This document shows, piece after piece, positions 20,809-30,059 of a DNA stretch of 64,000 nt. Position numbers and translations under genes: made by a program. How positions within the stretch are numbered: position 1 is the first letter of the stretch; every line of letters starts with the position of its first letter. The stretch comes from Acetobacteraceae bacterium AT-5844 (GTDB lineage Bacteria > Pseudomonadota > Alphaproteobacteria > Acetobacterales > Acetobacteraceae): positions 118,496 through 182,495 of the forward strand of contig JH599934.1 of the NCBI GenBank assembly GCA_000245075.1, written 5' to 3'. Under the pieces are notes generated by a model. It did no database searches, was not told the DNA's origin, and worked only from the letters and a program-made list of their open reading frames with translations.

Positions 20809-21624
20809 GTGGCTGATGTCAAAACGCTCGACCTGAGCCTTCTCAGGGCGCTTGATGCTCTGCTGGAGACACGCTCCGTCACGCGGGCCGCCCACCAACT
20901 CGGGCTGACCCAACCTGCCGTCAGCGGGATGCTTCCGCGCTTGCGCGAAGCGTTCCAGGACCCGCTATTCGTTCGCACGCAACGCGGCATCCTGCCGACC
21001 CCGCGTGCGGAGGCCATGGCACAACCATTCAAGGCCGCCTTGCGGGAGATCGGGGGGCTGTTGCAGCCCGAAGCTTTCGACCCCGCGAAGGCCGACCTGA
21101 CCGTCAGCATCGCCGTAACGGACTATGCCCAGCGCGTGGTCATCCTGCCTTTTCTCACCCGCCTGCGCCGGCAGGCACCGGCTGTCCGCGTATCCGTGCA
21201 GCCGGTGGACATGGCCCTGATCACGCCGGAGATGGCGCCGGACACGCTGCGCGCGCGCAAGCTGTTCGATGAGCGCTACGTATGCGATGAGAGCCGGTCA
21301 CCCCGCCGCGCATTCGCTGGACCTCGACACCTTCCGTCGACTGGATCACGCGATCATGTCGCATGACGGCACCCAGTTCCGCGGAGCCACCGACAAGGCC
21401 CTGGAGGGGCGCCAACGACGCGTGGTTGCGTCCGTGCCCAGCTTTGTCTTCCTCATCGATATCCTCAGGGACTCGGACCTCTGTGTGCTTCCGCCGCACC
21501 GCCTCGTGCGTGACCTCGAAGGCCTGGCTGTGGTTGAGCCGCCGCTGGCGGTGCCGGGTTTCACCAAGCTGTCTGGCATGAGCGAACGCATTCCGATCCA
21601 GCAGGCTGCGGAGCCGACTGGCTG
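20809..21624 (+). pseudogene. LysR-family regulator, frameshifted and truncated
   Basis: The first frame (GTG 20809) encodes a typical LysR N-terminus with HTH 'SVTRAAHQLGLTQPAVSGMLPRLREAF' and the start of the substrate domain up to 'KLFDERYVC' near 21288. The continuation 'MRAGHPAAHSLDLDTF' lies in the +1 frame and runs to 21624. The expected junction 'YVCVMRAGHP' would be restored by two more bases (GTGATG where GATG is present), which fits a 2-base deletion. The C-terminus is also short, and 'LSGMSERIP' appears to have lost the region before the usual final helix. The organism probably lacks this regulator. Confidence 0.78.
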
Positions 21625-21984
21625 ACGGAAGAGCCTGAGCCTCAGCCCTTCACCGACAGCCCTCATTCCGCGACTAATGGGCTGCGTAGAGCTTCGATGG
21701 GACTCTTGTCGACCTTGTGCCGATGTTGTTGGCGCGGGCCGCCTTACCTGCTTTCCAAGGTGCCATGCCGGGAGCGGGCCGGCCGCGCTCGGCCGGCTCC
21801 TGCCATTCCGTCCCGCGCAGGAAGCCTTTAACCGGGGTGTCGTGCGCCTCTCGCTGGACCAGGGGTAAACCCGGGAGAATCTCAGGGAAACCCTGGATGG
21901 CGGTCACTCGCCGTGGCCGCCTACCTTCGCTGCCAGTCAGGCTTCCGCAGTTGAGCAGGCCCGCTTCCGAACGGAGAGACGCTG
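21625..21984. other. Intergenic region without a recognisable gene
   Basis: About 360 bases between the LysR pseudogene and the surface-protein gene. Short open frames on both strands show no family signature. It probably holds the remains of the regulator's flank plus the promoter of the next gene. Confidence 0.4.
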
Positions 21985-22413
21985 ATGGCTGTCACCCGTC
22001 GAATCATGGCCCAGGCCATCCTGCCTGCGAAAGCCATACCTGCGGCCAATGGCCGCAGATCTCTGCTCATGCTTCTGAGCGTATTCCTGGCACTGGGCAG
22101 CCCTCCCGCCGACGCCCAGTGGGGATATCTGTCCCCGGACCAGGGGGCGTCCCTGACCCGCGAAGATTCGGAACTCCAACGCTCCGCAGCGCTGTCCCTC
22201 TTGAATTCGGGGCGTGCGGGGGATTCCGTTCCATGGTCGAATCCGCGCTCAGGCACGCAAGGTGAAGTCTCCCTGCTGAGCGTGCTCGAAGAAGGGGGAA
22301 TGCCTTGCCGTCAGGTCAAATATTCCTTTTTGACCCGCGGCGCGTCGAGTCAGAGAGAAGCTGTTTTGAAAATGTGCCGTAGAGCCGACGGTAGCTGGCA
22401 CATTACGGACTAG
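21985..22413 (+). CDS. RT0821/Lpp0805-like outer-membrane surface protein
   Basis: 142 residues. A long N-terminal region contains a hydrophobic core 'SLLMLLSVFLALGS' and the cleavage site 'PADAQ' near residue 45, so the true start could be one of the internal ATGs. The mature part follows the family pattern: 'LQRSAALSLLNSGRAGDSVPWSNPRSGTQGEV', a conserved Cys in 'GGMPCRQVKYSF', and a closing 'MCRRADGSWHI'. The paired cysteines could form a disulfide. The family is a poorly characterised surface antigen, probably in the outer membrane or periplasm. Confidence 0.72.
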   Translation: MAVTRRIMAQAILPAKAIPAANGRRSLLMLLSVFLALGSPPADAQWGYLSPDQGASLTREDSELQRSAALSLLNSGRAGDSVPWSNPRSGTQGEVSLLSVLEEGGMPCRQVKYSFLTRGASSQREAVLKMCRRADGSWHITD

Positions 22414-22930
22414 CTTTCATCTCGTCGCAACTGGGTGGAGGGAGCCGAGCCCTTCACCTGTCGTGGTAGAACCCTCAACCACGATAGCAACGCGGGATCC
22501 TCCGCCCTGTGACCTGCTCCTTCGAGCGGCCGGACAGGGTCTTCAAGGCGAATGTTCACGGGTGCATCCCGGCCTTTAGCTGGCCGTTCGTGATCCGCGA
22601 CCGATGGGCAGACCACGGCGCCCATCTTGCGGCGGCCGGGGGAAGGCCAGCGGGAACTGACCGTGACGTGCTGGCGCATGACGGGCCGACCTGGCCTGGC
22701 GGTCCACCGGGAGCGCCCGGCGACGTCGCTGTTGGCCCGATACGAGCCCCGAGACCGGCGACGGCGGCCCTCACGCCAGCACGAGGATTACCTGTGGTTC
22801 GTACAGGATTTGCCTGATGGTCGAGCCCGCAAACAGCCGCTTAGGGTTAAGGGAAGGGGTGTAGCGGTCCAGCAGCACAGAAGCATCGGACGCATCAGCC
22901 CTGGATTGATAAGTAGGAATGGCGTGAGCA
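22414..22930. other. Intergenic region, possible remnant of a universal-stress gene on the minus strand
   Basis: No intact gene is seen. A minus frame ending near 22774 closes with 'LFAGSTIRQILYEPQVILVLA', which resembles the C-terminal strand of UspA proteins, but the preceding residues do not fit well. The plus frames are low-complexity Pro/Arg/Ala. The promoter of the beta-barrel gene should lie at the right end. Confidence 0.3.
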
Positions 22931-23749
22931 ATGACACCTTCTTTACGGTTTGGCGCCCTTGCCGCGGTGCTGCTGATGGTCATGTCAGGCACAGCGGGGG
23001 CACAAAGCCATCATCCAGAGGGTTCCGATGCGCATCTGGCGCAGCAGCTCCAGAATCCCATTGCCGCGCTGATCAATGTCCCTTTCCAGAACAATTTTGA
23101 CTTTGATGGCGGCCCGAGCGGGGACGGCTTCAACTACACGGTGAATTTCCAGCCTATCGTCCCAATAAGGCTTACCGATGACTGGACATTGGTGACGAGG
23201 ACAATCGTTCCTTTCTCTCACACCGAGCGATATTTCCCGGACCATGAACACGGCCTTGGCGATATTACACAGAGCTTTTTCCTCTCGCCTCGTGTATCGG
23301 CTCCCGGCCTCACCGTTGGCTTTGGAGCCGCCTTCCTGTACCCGACAGCGACTAACGACCAGCTGGGCTCCCGCCAGTGGGGCGCTGGGCCGACAGCCAT
23401 AGCGGTGCAGCAAAAGGGAGCATGGACCTTCGGCCTGCTTGCCAATCATCTCTGGAATATCTCGGATTCCGGCAGCCGAGGTACGCGCGAGCGCCTCAAT
23501 CAGACACTCGCGCAGCCATTCATCTCCTATACCTTCGGAGGCGGCTTCTCCCTGATCGCCACCTCGGAATCGACCTACGACTGGACAGCGCGCCAATGGA
23601 CGGTTCCGATTGGAGGTGGCTTCACGCAGCTCGTCAAAATCGGCGAACTGCCTGTCAATCTCGGTCTTCAGGCGAGGTACTATCCGGAGGCACCCAGCAC
23701 CTATGCTGAATGGGGCGTGCGGTTCGTCGCGACCTTCGTTTTTCGATAG
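22931..23749 (+). CDS. Outer-membrane beta-barrel protein (phenol-MetA-like)
   Basis: 272 residues with a signal peptide (residues 1-24, ending GTAGAQ). The mature part has alternating hydrophobic strands with many aromatic and Gly residues and ends in Phe-Arg, 'GVRFVATFVFR', as outer-membrane barrels do. Phrases such as 'FQPIVPIRLTDDWTLVTRTIVPFSH' and 'GLGDITQSFFLSPR' match the family annotated as putative MetA-pathway or transporter proteins. It may allow passage of a hydrophobic solute. It converges on metY, and a GC-rich hairpin (23764-23780) lies just after it. Confidence 0.75.
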   Translation: MTPSLRFGALAAVLLMVMSGTAGAQSHHPEGSDAHLAQQLQNPIAALINVPFQNNFDFDGGPSGDGFNYTVNFQPIVPIRLTDDWTLVTRTIVPFSHTERYFPDHEHGLGDITQSFFLSPRVSAPGLTVGFGAAFLYPTATNDQLGSRQWGAGPTAIAVQQKGAWTFGLLANHLWNISDSGSRGTRERLNQTLAQPFISYTFGGGFSLIATSESTYDWTARQWTVPIGGGFTQLVKIGELPVNLGLQARYYPEAPSTYAEWGVRFVATFVFR

Positions 23750-23763
23750 CGTGGATGGAAACT

Positions 23764-23780
23764 GGCGGCGCCGCGCCGCC
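23764..23780 (+). terminator. GC hairpin after the beta-barrel gene
   Basis: GGCGGCG (23764-23770), three-base loop, CGCCGCC (23774-23780), 14 bases after the stop. There is no T-run, so it is only a possible terminator. Confidence 0.3.
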
Positions 23781-23931
23781 TTCGCGGAGGACGCTGCCCA
23801 CCACACCGGGGGAGCCGGCACTGCGGCCAGAGATGGCCCGCCCGAGCGACATATAGCCACGCATTTTGACGCAGCTATCCCGCTCGCGCGGCTTGCGGGC
23901 GGGTTGGCGGATAGCCTGCCTCACTCCCGTG

Positions 23932-25236
23932 TTAATCGGCCGCCAGGGGCAGCCGTACCCCGCCCAGGGCCTGAGCAAGATCAGCCAGAATATCGTCGAT
24001 GTGCTCGATGCCCACGGAAAGCCGGACATAGCCGGGTGTAACGCCCGAGGCGGCCTGTTCCTCCGGAGAAAGCTGAGAATGTGTCGTGGTGGCCGGGTGG
24101 ATGGCGAGGCTGCGCGCATCTCCTATGTTGGCCACGTGGTAGAACAGCTTCAGCCGGTCGATAAACGCCGCCCCGGCCTCGGCGCCCCCCTCCAGCTCGA
24201 AGCCCACCAGTCCGCCATGGCCTCCGCGCAGATAGCGTTCGGCCCGCGCCTTTGCCTCGCCGCTTTGCAGCGAGGGGTGGATGACACGGGAGATGCCCGG
24301 CTGCTTCGTGAGCCACGCCGCAACCTCGCTGGCATTCCGTGCATGGCGCTCAATACGCAACGCCAAGGTTTCGATGCCCTGGAGCAGCAGGAAGGCGTTG
24401 AAGGGCGAGATTGGCGCACCAAGGTCGCGCTGCACCGTGCTGCGAATGAGCGCCGCATAGGCGCCGATGCCATGCCGCGCGGCCACCTCCGTCCAGACCG
24501 CACCGTGATAGCTGGGGTCGGGTCTGTTCAGCGCCGGCTGCCGCTCCGGATGAGCGGTCCAGTCGAAATCTCCGCCATCGACGATCACGCCGCCCAGGCT
24601 GGTGCCGTGGCCGCCGAGGTATTTGGTGGCTGAGTAGACGACGGCGGCAGCGCCGTGTTCCAGCGGCCGTGCCAGCAGCGGTGCCGCTGTGTTATCGATG
24701 ATGAGCGGAATGCCAAGTTCCCGCCCGATGGCGGCAACCTCCGCGATGGGGAATACCGTGAGCTTGGGATTTGGCAGGGTTTCGGCGTAGTAGGCGCGGG
24801 TTTTCGCGTCCGTCAGGCGGCGAAAGCTCTCCGGGTCGGAGGGGTCGGCGAAGCGGACGGAAACGCCCTGCCGCGCCAGCGTGTTGGCCCAAAGATTCCA
24901 GGTGCCGCCATAAAGGTCGGTGGAGGAGACAATGTTGTCCCCCGCCCGCGCCAGAGCCAGCACGGAGAAGGCCGAGGCCGCCTGACCGGAGGCCAGCGCC
25001 AGCGCCGCAATCCCACCCTCTAGCGCGGCGACGCGTTTCTCCAGCACATCCGTCGTGGGGTTGCCGGTGCGGGTGTAGGTGAAGCCCAGCTCCTCCAGCG
25101 AGAAGAGGTCCCGCGCATGACCGGCATCGCGGAACCGGTATGAGGTGGTCTGGTAGATTGGCACGGCAACGGCACCGGTGGCAGGGTCTGCCCGCCAGCC
25201 GGCATGCAGAGCCAGGGTTTCCGGGTGCTGAGACAT
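23932..25236 (-). CDS. metY: O-acetylhomoserine sulfhydrylase (MetY type)
   Basis: 434 residues, a PLP enzyme of the Cys/Met metabolism class. It joins sulfide to O-acetylhomoserine to give homocysteine. The PLP lysine lies in 'YSATKYLGGHGTSLGG', the phosphate-binding loop in 'LASGQAASAFSVL', and the substrate 'YTRTGNPTTDVLEKR' is typical. The length of about 430 fits MetY rather than the roughly 380-400 of MetB/MetC. The start is ATG 25236, 11 bases after the upstream monooxygenase gene. As the last gene of the sulfur operon it would capture sulfide obtained from organosulfur compounds. Confidence 0.92.
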   Translation of the reverse strand: MSQHPETLALHAGWRADPATGAVAVPIYQTTSYRFRDAGHARDLFSLEELGFTYTRTGNPTTDVLEKRVAALEGGIAALALASGQAASAFSVLALARAGDNIVSSTDLYGGTWNLWANTLARQGVSVRFADPSDPESFRRLTDAKTRAYYAETLPNPKLTVFPIAEVAAIGRELGIPLIIDNTAAPLLARPLEHGAAAVVYSATKYLGGHGTSLGGVIVDGGDFDWTAHPERQPALNRPDPSYHGAVWTEVAARHGIGAYAALIRSTVQRDLGAPISPFNAFLLLQGIETLALRIERHARNASEVAAWLTKQPGISRVIHPSLQSGEAKARAERYLRGGHGGLVGFELEGGAEAGAAFIDRLKLFYHVANIGDARSLAIHPATTTHSQLSPEEQAASGVTPGYVRLSVGIEHIDDILADLAQALGGVRLPLAAD

Positions 25237-25247
25237 GGTGGCCCCTT

Positions 25248-26360
25248 TCATTCCGCTGCGATGCTGCGGGCGGGAACTGAAACGCGGCCTACATCCTCGG
25301 CCGCCGCCAGCTCGTGCAGCAGCGGAATCAGTTCTCGTCCGTAGCCGATGACATCGGGCAGCGGGTCCCATCCCCGGATGATGTAGTGGGAAACCCCGAG
25401 CTTGCGGTAACGCAGCATGGCGCGCGCCACCTGTTCCGCAGTGCCGACCAGGGCAGTGCTGTTGCCACGCCCACCAAGTACGCCAGCCATTGCCGTCCAC
25501 AGCCGCTCATCCAGCACCTCGCCGCGCTGAGAGAGGCCAACCAGGCGCTGCGAATTGACGGCCTGGCCCGCGGCAATAAGCCCCGCCGTGCCGCTCCGCT
25601 TCAGCTTGGCGATGGCGCGGGCGCGGATGTGGTGCGCGTACTCCCAGGCTTGCTTCTCGGTGGCGCCGAGGATGGGACGGTTGGACCAGGAGAAGGCGAT
25701 GTCCTTGCCTGTGGGCTGCGCGGCGCGGACGCGCTCCAGCATCGCTGCCGTGTCGGCCAGGGGTTCGCCAAACAATGCGTAGACATCGGCATGGCGCGCC
25801 GCGACCCTTAGCGCGGAGTCCGAGGCGCCGCCAAAGAAGATCGGAAGATACGGCTTCTGCACCGGTCGGATATCGGAGAAGGCTTGTTCGAAGCGATAGA
25901 ATTCCCCGGCGTGGTCGAAGGGGCGGTCCTCGGTCCAGACGCGGCGGATGATTTCGAGAAACTCATCGGTGCGGCGATAGCGTGCGGCATGGTCGGCGTA
26001 GTCGCCATCCTTGCGCTGATCGGCATCCTCGCCGCCGGAAATGACATGCAGCGCGAGGCGCCCGCCGGTGAGTTGGTCCAGCGTGGCCAACTTGCGCGCG
26101 GCGAGGGTGGGGGAGACGAAGCCCGGCCGGTGGGCGAGAAGGAACTGGATCTTCTTCGCCACGGCAGCTGCATGGGCGAGGACGAGGAAGCCATCCGCCG
26201 CGTTCGTCCAGTATCCCGCAAGCACGCGGTCAAACCCACCTTCTTCATGTGCGCGGGTCAAGGCTTCGATATGCGCGGGCTGGAAAGCCTCGCCGGTGAG
26301 ATCTTCCAGATCGGAAGTGGGGCGGGCCCAGATCATGCCCGTAATGTGGAGTTTGCTCAT
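25248..26360 (-). CDS. SsuD-like FMNH2-dependent monooxygenase (LLM family)
   Basis: 370 residues from ATG 26360 (MSKLHITG). It is a TIM-barrel luciferase-like monooxygenase that uses reduced flavin to cleave C-S bonds in sulfonates or sulfones. SsuD-type features are 'RVLAGYWTNAADGFLVLAHAAAVAKKIQFLLAHRPGFVSPTLAARKLATLDQLTGGRL' with the conserved RPG and Arg positions, 'ISGGEDADQRKDGD', and 'FFGGASDSALRVAARHADVYALFGEP'. It resembles the second LLM gene of this operon but is clearly diverged. The flavin reductase it needs is not in the window. Substrate (alkanesulfonate, dimethyl sulfone, or similar) is unknown. Confidence 0.87.
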   Translation of the reverse strand: MSKLHITGMIWARPTSDLEDLTGEAFQPAHIEALTRAHEEGGFDRVLAGYWTNAADGFLVLAHAAAVAKKIQFLLAHRPGFVSPTLAARKLATLDQLTGGRLALHVISGGEDADQRKDGDYADHAARYRRTDEFLEIIRRVWTEDRPFDHAGEFYRFEQAFSDIRPVQKPYLPIFFGGASDSALRVAARHADVYALFGEPLADTAAMLERVRAAQPTGKDIAFSWSNRPILGATEKQAWEYAHHIRARAIAKLKRSGTAGLIAAGQAVNSQRLVGLSQRGEVLDERLWTAMAGVLGGRGNSTALVGTAEQVARAMLRYRKLGVSHYIIRGWDPLPDVIGYGRELIPLLHELAAAEDVGRVSVPARSIAAE

Positions 26361-26514
26361 GTCGCTGTTCCTGAAACGGCTGTTTGCATGGGAAGCGGCC
26401 GTCATGTGGTAGGCATATGACGGCCGCGGCGACATCGCTGCCCGCCGGGGCGACCTTTGAGGCCGTGCATGGCACCGTGCCGGGGTGCCGCCGGCGGTGC
26501 GGTAAAGTTCCTCA

Positions 26515-27417
26515 TCATCGCGACGACCGGCGCGGATCCAGACGCTCCCGCAGCGTATCCCCCAGGAGATTCACCGAGATAACCAGGGCGGTAATGGCAA
26601 GGCCGGGAAAGGTAGCGAACCACCAGGCAACGGTGAGGTAGTTGCGCCCCTGATTCAGCAGGAAGCCCCAGTCAGGCCGGTCGTCAATCACACCGAGACC
26701 GATAAAGCTGAGGCTGGCGCCGATCAGAATGGCGCTGCCCAAGCCAAGCGTTGCCATGACCAGCATTTGCGAGACGGTGTGCGGCAGGATGTGGCGCCAT
26801 ACAATCCGCCACGGCGTGGTGCCCATGGCGCGGGATGCCTGGACGAAGGGCAGCTCCCGCACGGCCAGCACCTGCGCGCGCATGATCCGGGCGAAGCGCG
26901 GGACCATTACGAGCCCCACCGCAAGAATGGTATTCGTCAGGCTGGCGCCCATGGCGGCGGCGAGGATGATGGCAAGGAGGATATCGGGCACCGACATCCA
27001 CACATCCAGCAGCCGCATCAGCACGAGATCCGTCCGCCCGCCGAGATAGCCGGCTGCGAGGCCGATGATGCCGCCCAATACGCCCCCGACAAGCACGGCC
27101 CAGATGCCCATCAACAGCGACTGGCGCGCACCGTGGATCATGAGGCTCAGCACGTCTCGGCCGAAATGATCCGTGCCCAGCCAGTGGGCGGCATCGGGCG
27201 GCGAGAGGATGGCGATGTCATCCATATCGGTGGGCGCATAGGGCGCGATCCAGGCTGGCGCGGCGGCGCAGGCCAGCAGGACGGCAAGCACGAGTATAGG
27301 TAGCAGCAGTCTTGGGTGCGCCCAGCGGGGCCAGGGCCTCACGGTACGGGGCGGCAATACGGTGTCCTGATCCACCTCGGCCAGGAGAAGGGCGGGGGAG
27401 GCCATGCGTTCGCTCAT
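26515..27417 (-). CDS. ABC transporter permease, DppC/OppC type
   Basis: 300 residues with about six transmembrane helices. An N-terminal hydrophobic segment (about 33-55) is followed by 'GTDHFGRDVLSLMIHGARQSLLMG', typical of DppC. The permease EAA loop that touches the ATPase is seen as 'QASRAMGTTPWRIVWRHILPHT'. The start at ATG 27417 lies 4 bases after the stop of its partner permease. It probably moves an organosulfur compound, judging by the operon. No ATPase genes are present nearby, so ATPases encoded elsewhere must drive it. Confidence 0.9.
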   Translation of the reverse strand: MSERMASPALLLAEVDQDTVLPPRTVRPWPRWAHPRLLLPILVLAVLLACAAAPAWIAPYAPTDMDDIAILSPPDAAHWLGTDHFGRDVLSLMIHGARQSLLMGIWAVLVGGVLGGIIGLAAGYLGGRTDLVLMRLLDVWMSVPDILLAIILAAAMGASLTNTILAVGLVMVPRFARIMRAQVLAVRELPFVQASRAMGTTPWRIVWRHILPHTVSQMLVMATLGLGSAILIGASLSFIGLGVIDDRPDWGFLLNQGRNYLTVAWWFATFPGLAITALVISVNLLGDTLRERLDPRRSSR

Positions 27418-27421
27418 CGCC

Positions 27422-28354
27422 TCAGCCCTCCACCCGCAGGCGGGGGTCGATCCGCGCATAGGAAAGGTCGACCACCAGGTTGATCAGCACATAGGAGATG
27501 GAGGCGAGCAGCACCGCGCCCTGGATCACGGGGATGTCCTTCATGCTCAGCGCATCAACCAGCAACCGCCCGATGCCTTGGCGCGCGAAGAGCGATTCCA
27601 CCACCACTGTGCCGGAGAGCAGTTCGCCCACGATGATGCCAAACAGCGTGATGACGGGGATCAGCGCATTGCGCAGCACATGCCGGAACAGCACCAGCCG
27701 CTCCGGCAGGCCTTTGGCGCGCAGGGTGGTGACAAAGGGTTCCTGCAATACGTCCAGCACGCTGTCACGCACCATGCGCATCAGCCTGCCCGCCGCGATG
27801 AGGCCGAGGCAGGCTACCGGCAGCACGAGTTGGGCCAGGCTGCCACTGCCAATGGCCGGCAGCCATTGCAGCGTGACCGAGAAGAGAAGGATGAGCAGGA
27901 TGCCGAGCCAGAAGGACGGCATGGATGTGAGGAACAACATGACGTTCTGGATGGCATGATCCACCCAATTGCCGTGGTTGACCGCGGCCAGGATGCCAAA
28001 GCCGATGCCGGCCACGATGGCTACGGCGCTGGCCAGGAGGGTGAGGCCGAGCGTCGCGGGGAACTGTGCCCAGAGGCGCAGGCTCACCGGCTCCTGCGTC
28101 GCGAAGGACGTGCCGAGATCGCCGCGTGCCAGGTCGCCGACATAGGCGAGGTATTGGATCCAAAGCGGCCTGTCCGTGCCGAGCAGGACGCGGATGCGGG
28201 CAACGGATTCCCGCGTCGCGTTCTCTCCCGCCACCAGTTCCGCCGGGTCGCCCGGCAGCCAGTAGAGGATCAGAAAAACCAGCGTCACCGTGCCGATGAT
28301 GACCAGGACAGAGCTCAGGCCCCGGCGCAGCAGGAAGGATGCGTGGCTAGGCAT
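27422..28354 (-). CDS. ABC transporter permease, DppB/OppB type
   Basis: 310 residues with about six transmembrane helices. N-terminal 'LLRRGLSSVLVIIGTVTLVFLILYWLPGDPAE' and the EAA loop 'TTLRAKGLPERLVLFRHVLRNALIPV' are characteristic. It overlaps the solute-binding gene by 8 bases and is followed 4 bases later by the DppC-type partner. The two permeases form the membrane channel for the solute delivered by the binding protein. Confidence 0.9.
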   Translation of the reverse strand: MPSHASFLLRRGLSSVLVIIGTVTLVFLILYWLPGDPAELVAGENATRESVARIRVLLGTDRPLWIQYLAYVGDLARGDLGTSFATQEPVSLRLWAQFPATLGLTLLASAVAIVAGIGFGILAAVNHGNWVDHAIQNVMLFLTSMPSFWLGILLILLFSVTLQWLPAIGSGSLAQLVLPVACLGLIAAGRLMRMVRDSVLDVLQEPFVTTLRAKGLPERLVLFRHVLRNALIPVITLFGIIVGELLSGTVVVESLFARQGIGRLLVDALSMKDIPVIQGAVLLASISYVLINLVVDLSYARIDPRLRVEG

Positions 28355-29954
28355 TCAGCCATACCCCGTGAAATTCAGGGAAGCCGTGGCTGTCGATAGA
28401 CAGGCCGTTCACCTGGGTAGTGATGCCGATGGTGTAGGGCAGCACATAGACAGGAATGGCGTAGGTCTTCTCGATCAGGCGCCGCTGCGTGCGGTTGTAG
28501 AGGTCGGCGCGCTTCTCTGGATCTCCCTCCTGCTGGCCCTCCGTGAGCCACCGGCTGATCTCCGGGTCATTGGTCTTGGCAACGGAGGAAGCGACGCGTT
28601 GATCCGGAAGATGCAGGCGCGCCAGTACATCCGGGTCTGGCGCGAACTGGCTGGCACCGCTGAGATCGTAATCGCCACTGGCGAGCTTCTGGCGATAGGT
28701 GCTGTTGGGCTGGCTGTCGATCGAAAGATCGAAGCCCGCGCGTGCCACTTGCCGCCGCGCGAACTGGATGACATCCAGCCGCTTCTCGCGATTACCCTGT
28801 GTGTCGGCGAAGCTGACGGTGAGGCGCTTGCCGTCTTTCTCGCGGATACCGCCGGCGCCCGGGCGCCAGCCCTTGGCATCGAGGATGCGGATGGCCTCAG
28901 CCAGATCCGGCTTCCAGGAGCCTCGCAACTCCTTCTCGGCCGAGGCGAAGATCGACGGCGATACTGGCGCCCAGGCGCGTGGAAGCGTGCCGAGATAAAC
29001 GACCCGCACCAGCGCATCGAGATCGAGCGACAGGCGAAAGGCGCGGCGAACGTCCTCATCATCCCACGGCGCCTTGTTGAGGTTGAGATAGAGCGTGTAG
29101 TTGAGGTTGAGGAGTTCCTTCTCCACGAGCCGGAAGCCGGAGGCGGAGCGTAGCGCGGCGATGTTCTGCGGAGGAATGCCGTCGGCGGCGTGCACCTGTC
29201 GGCTCTGCAAGGCTGCGACGCGTGTCGCTTCCTCCGGCACGTTCCTGAAAACGAGGCGCTGCAGATAGGCGGGGCCTTCATGCGCAGCGGTGGGCGGTGC
29301 CCAGCGGTAATCCGGGTTGCGCTCCAGCACGATTTCCACGCCCTGCACCAGCGAGACGAAGCGGAAAGGCCCCGTGCCGACCGGATTCTGCGCGATGGCG
29401 GCGCCGTGTTTCGCGAGTGCCGCTGGCGAGATGATGCCGAGCGTGGTTTTGGAAAGATTGCGCAGAAGCGGCTCGAAGGGCCGGTGCAGGTCGATGCGGA
29501 CTCTGTCTTCGGCCAGGACCTCGGAACCGGCATAGGGGCCGATATCCGGCAGCGCCGTCAGCGGGCGGCTCTGGGCATCTGCCACGCGGTCGAGATTGGC
29601 CTTTACCGCCGCCGCGTTGAAGGGCGTGCCGTCGTGAAAAGTGACGCCTCGCCGCAGGGTAAAGGTATAGCTGCGGCGATCGGGGGAAATTTCCCACGCC
29701 GTTGCCAGCCAGGGCCCGACATTCTGGTCCGGCAGCAGCACCACGAGGCTGTCGTAAATGGAGCGGAAGACGCGGTTGTGGGGCGCGAAGCCGGAATCAT
29801 GCGGATCCAGCACGAAGCTGGAGACAGCGGCGCCATCCAGCCCGAACGACAGTTCTCCGCCGGGCTTCGGTGTGGAGGTGGGCTGGGCGCGAGCGCCAGC
29901 CGGTAGCAACAGAGGCGCGGCGAGCAAGGTGGCGAGTTGGCGTCGGTGCAGCAT
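28347..29954 (-). CDS. ABC transporter solute-binding protein, family 5
   Basis: 535 residues. The signal peptide MLHRRQLATLLAAPLLLPAGARAQ ends at an Ala-x-Ala site near residue 24. The mature part follows the family 5 (DppA/OppA/NikA) pattern: 'LATAWEISPDRRSYTFTLRRGVTFHDGTPFNAAAV', then 'NPVGTGPFRFV', and the long two-lobe architecture. It is the periplasmic receptor for the permeases that follow. Family 5 proteins bind peptides, nickel, glutathione and other solutes. With two LLM monooxygenases in the same operon, an organosulfur ligand is inferred. Confidence 0.9.
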   Translation of the reverse strand: MLHRRQLATLLAAPLLLPAGARAQPTSTPKPGGELSFGLDGAAVSSFVLDPHDSGFAPHNRVFRSIYDSLVVLLPDQNVGPWLATAWEISPDRRSYTFTLRRGVTFHDGTPFNAAAVKANLDRVADAQSRPLTALPDIGPYAGSEVLAEDRVRIDLHRPFEPLLRNLSKTTLGIISPAALAKHGAAIAQNPVGTGPFRFVSLVQGVEIVLERNPDYRWAPPTAAHEGPAYLQRLVFRNVPEEATRVAALQSRQVHAADGIPPQNIAALRSASGFRLVEKELLNLNYTLYLNLNKAPWDDEDVRRAFRLSLDLDALVRVVYLGTLPRAWAPVSPSIFASAEKELRGSWKPDLAEAIRILDAKGWRPGAGGIREKDGKRLTVSFADTQGNREKRLDVIQFARRQVARAGFDLSIDSQPNSTYRQKLASGDYDLSGASQFAPDPDVLARLHLPDQRVASSVAKTNDPEISRWLTEGQQEGDPEKRADLYNRTQRRLIEKTYAIPVYVLPYTIGITTQVNGLSIDSHGFPEFHGVWLNA

Positions 29955-30059
29955 AGGGGTGTGTCCTGGCACGGGCCCCGCACGCTGGCCGCGCTGGTGG
30001 GGCGCGGTCAGCAGTGGACCGGAAGGCGCCCATTCGGGCGCCAGGAGCAGACGAGACGG

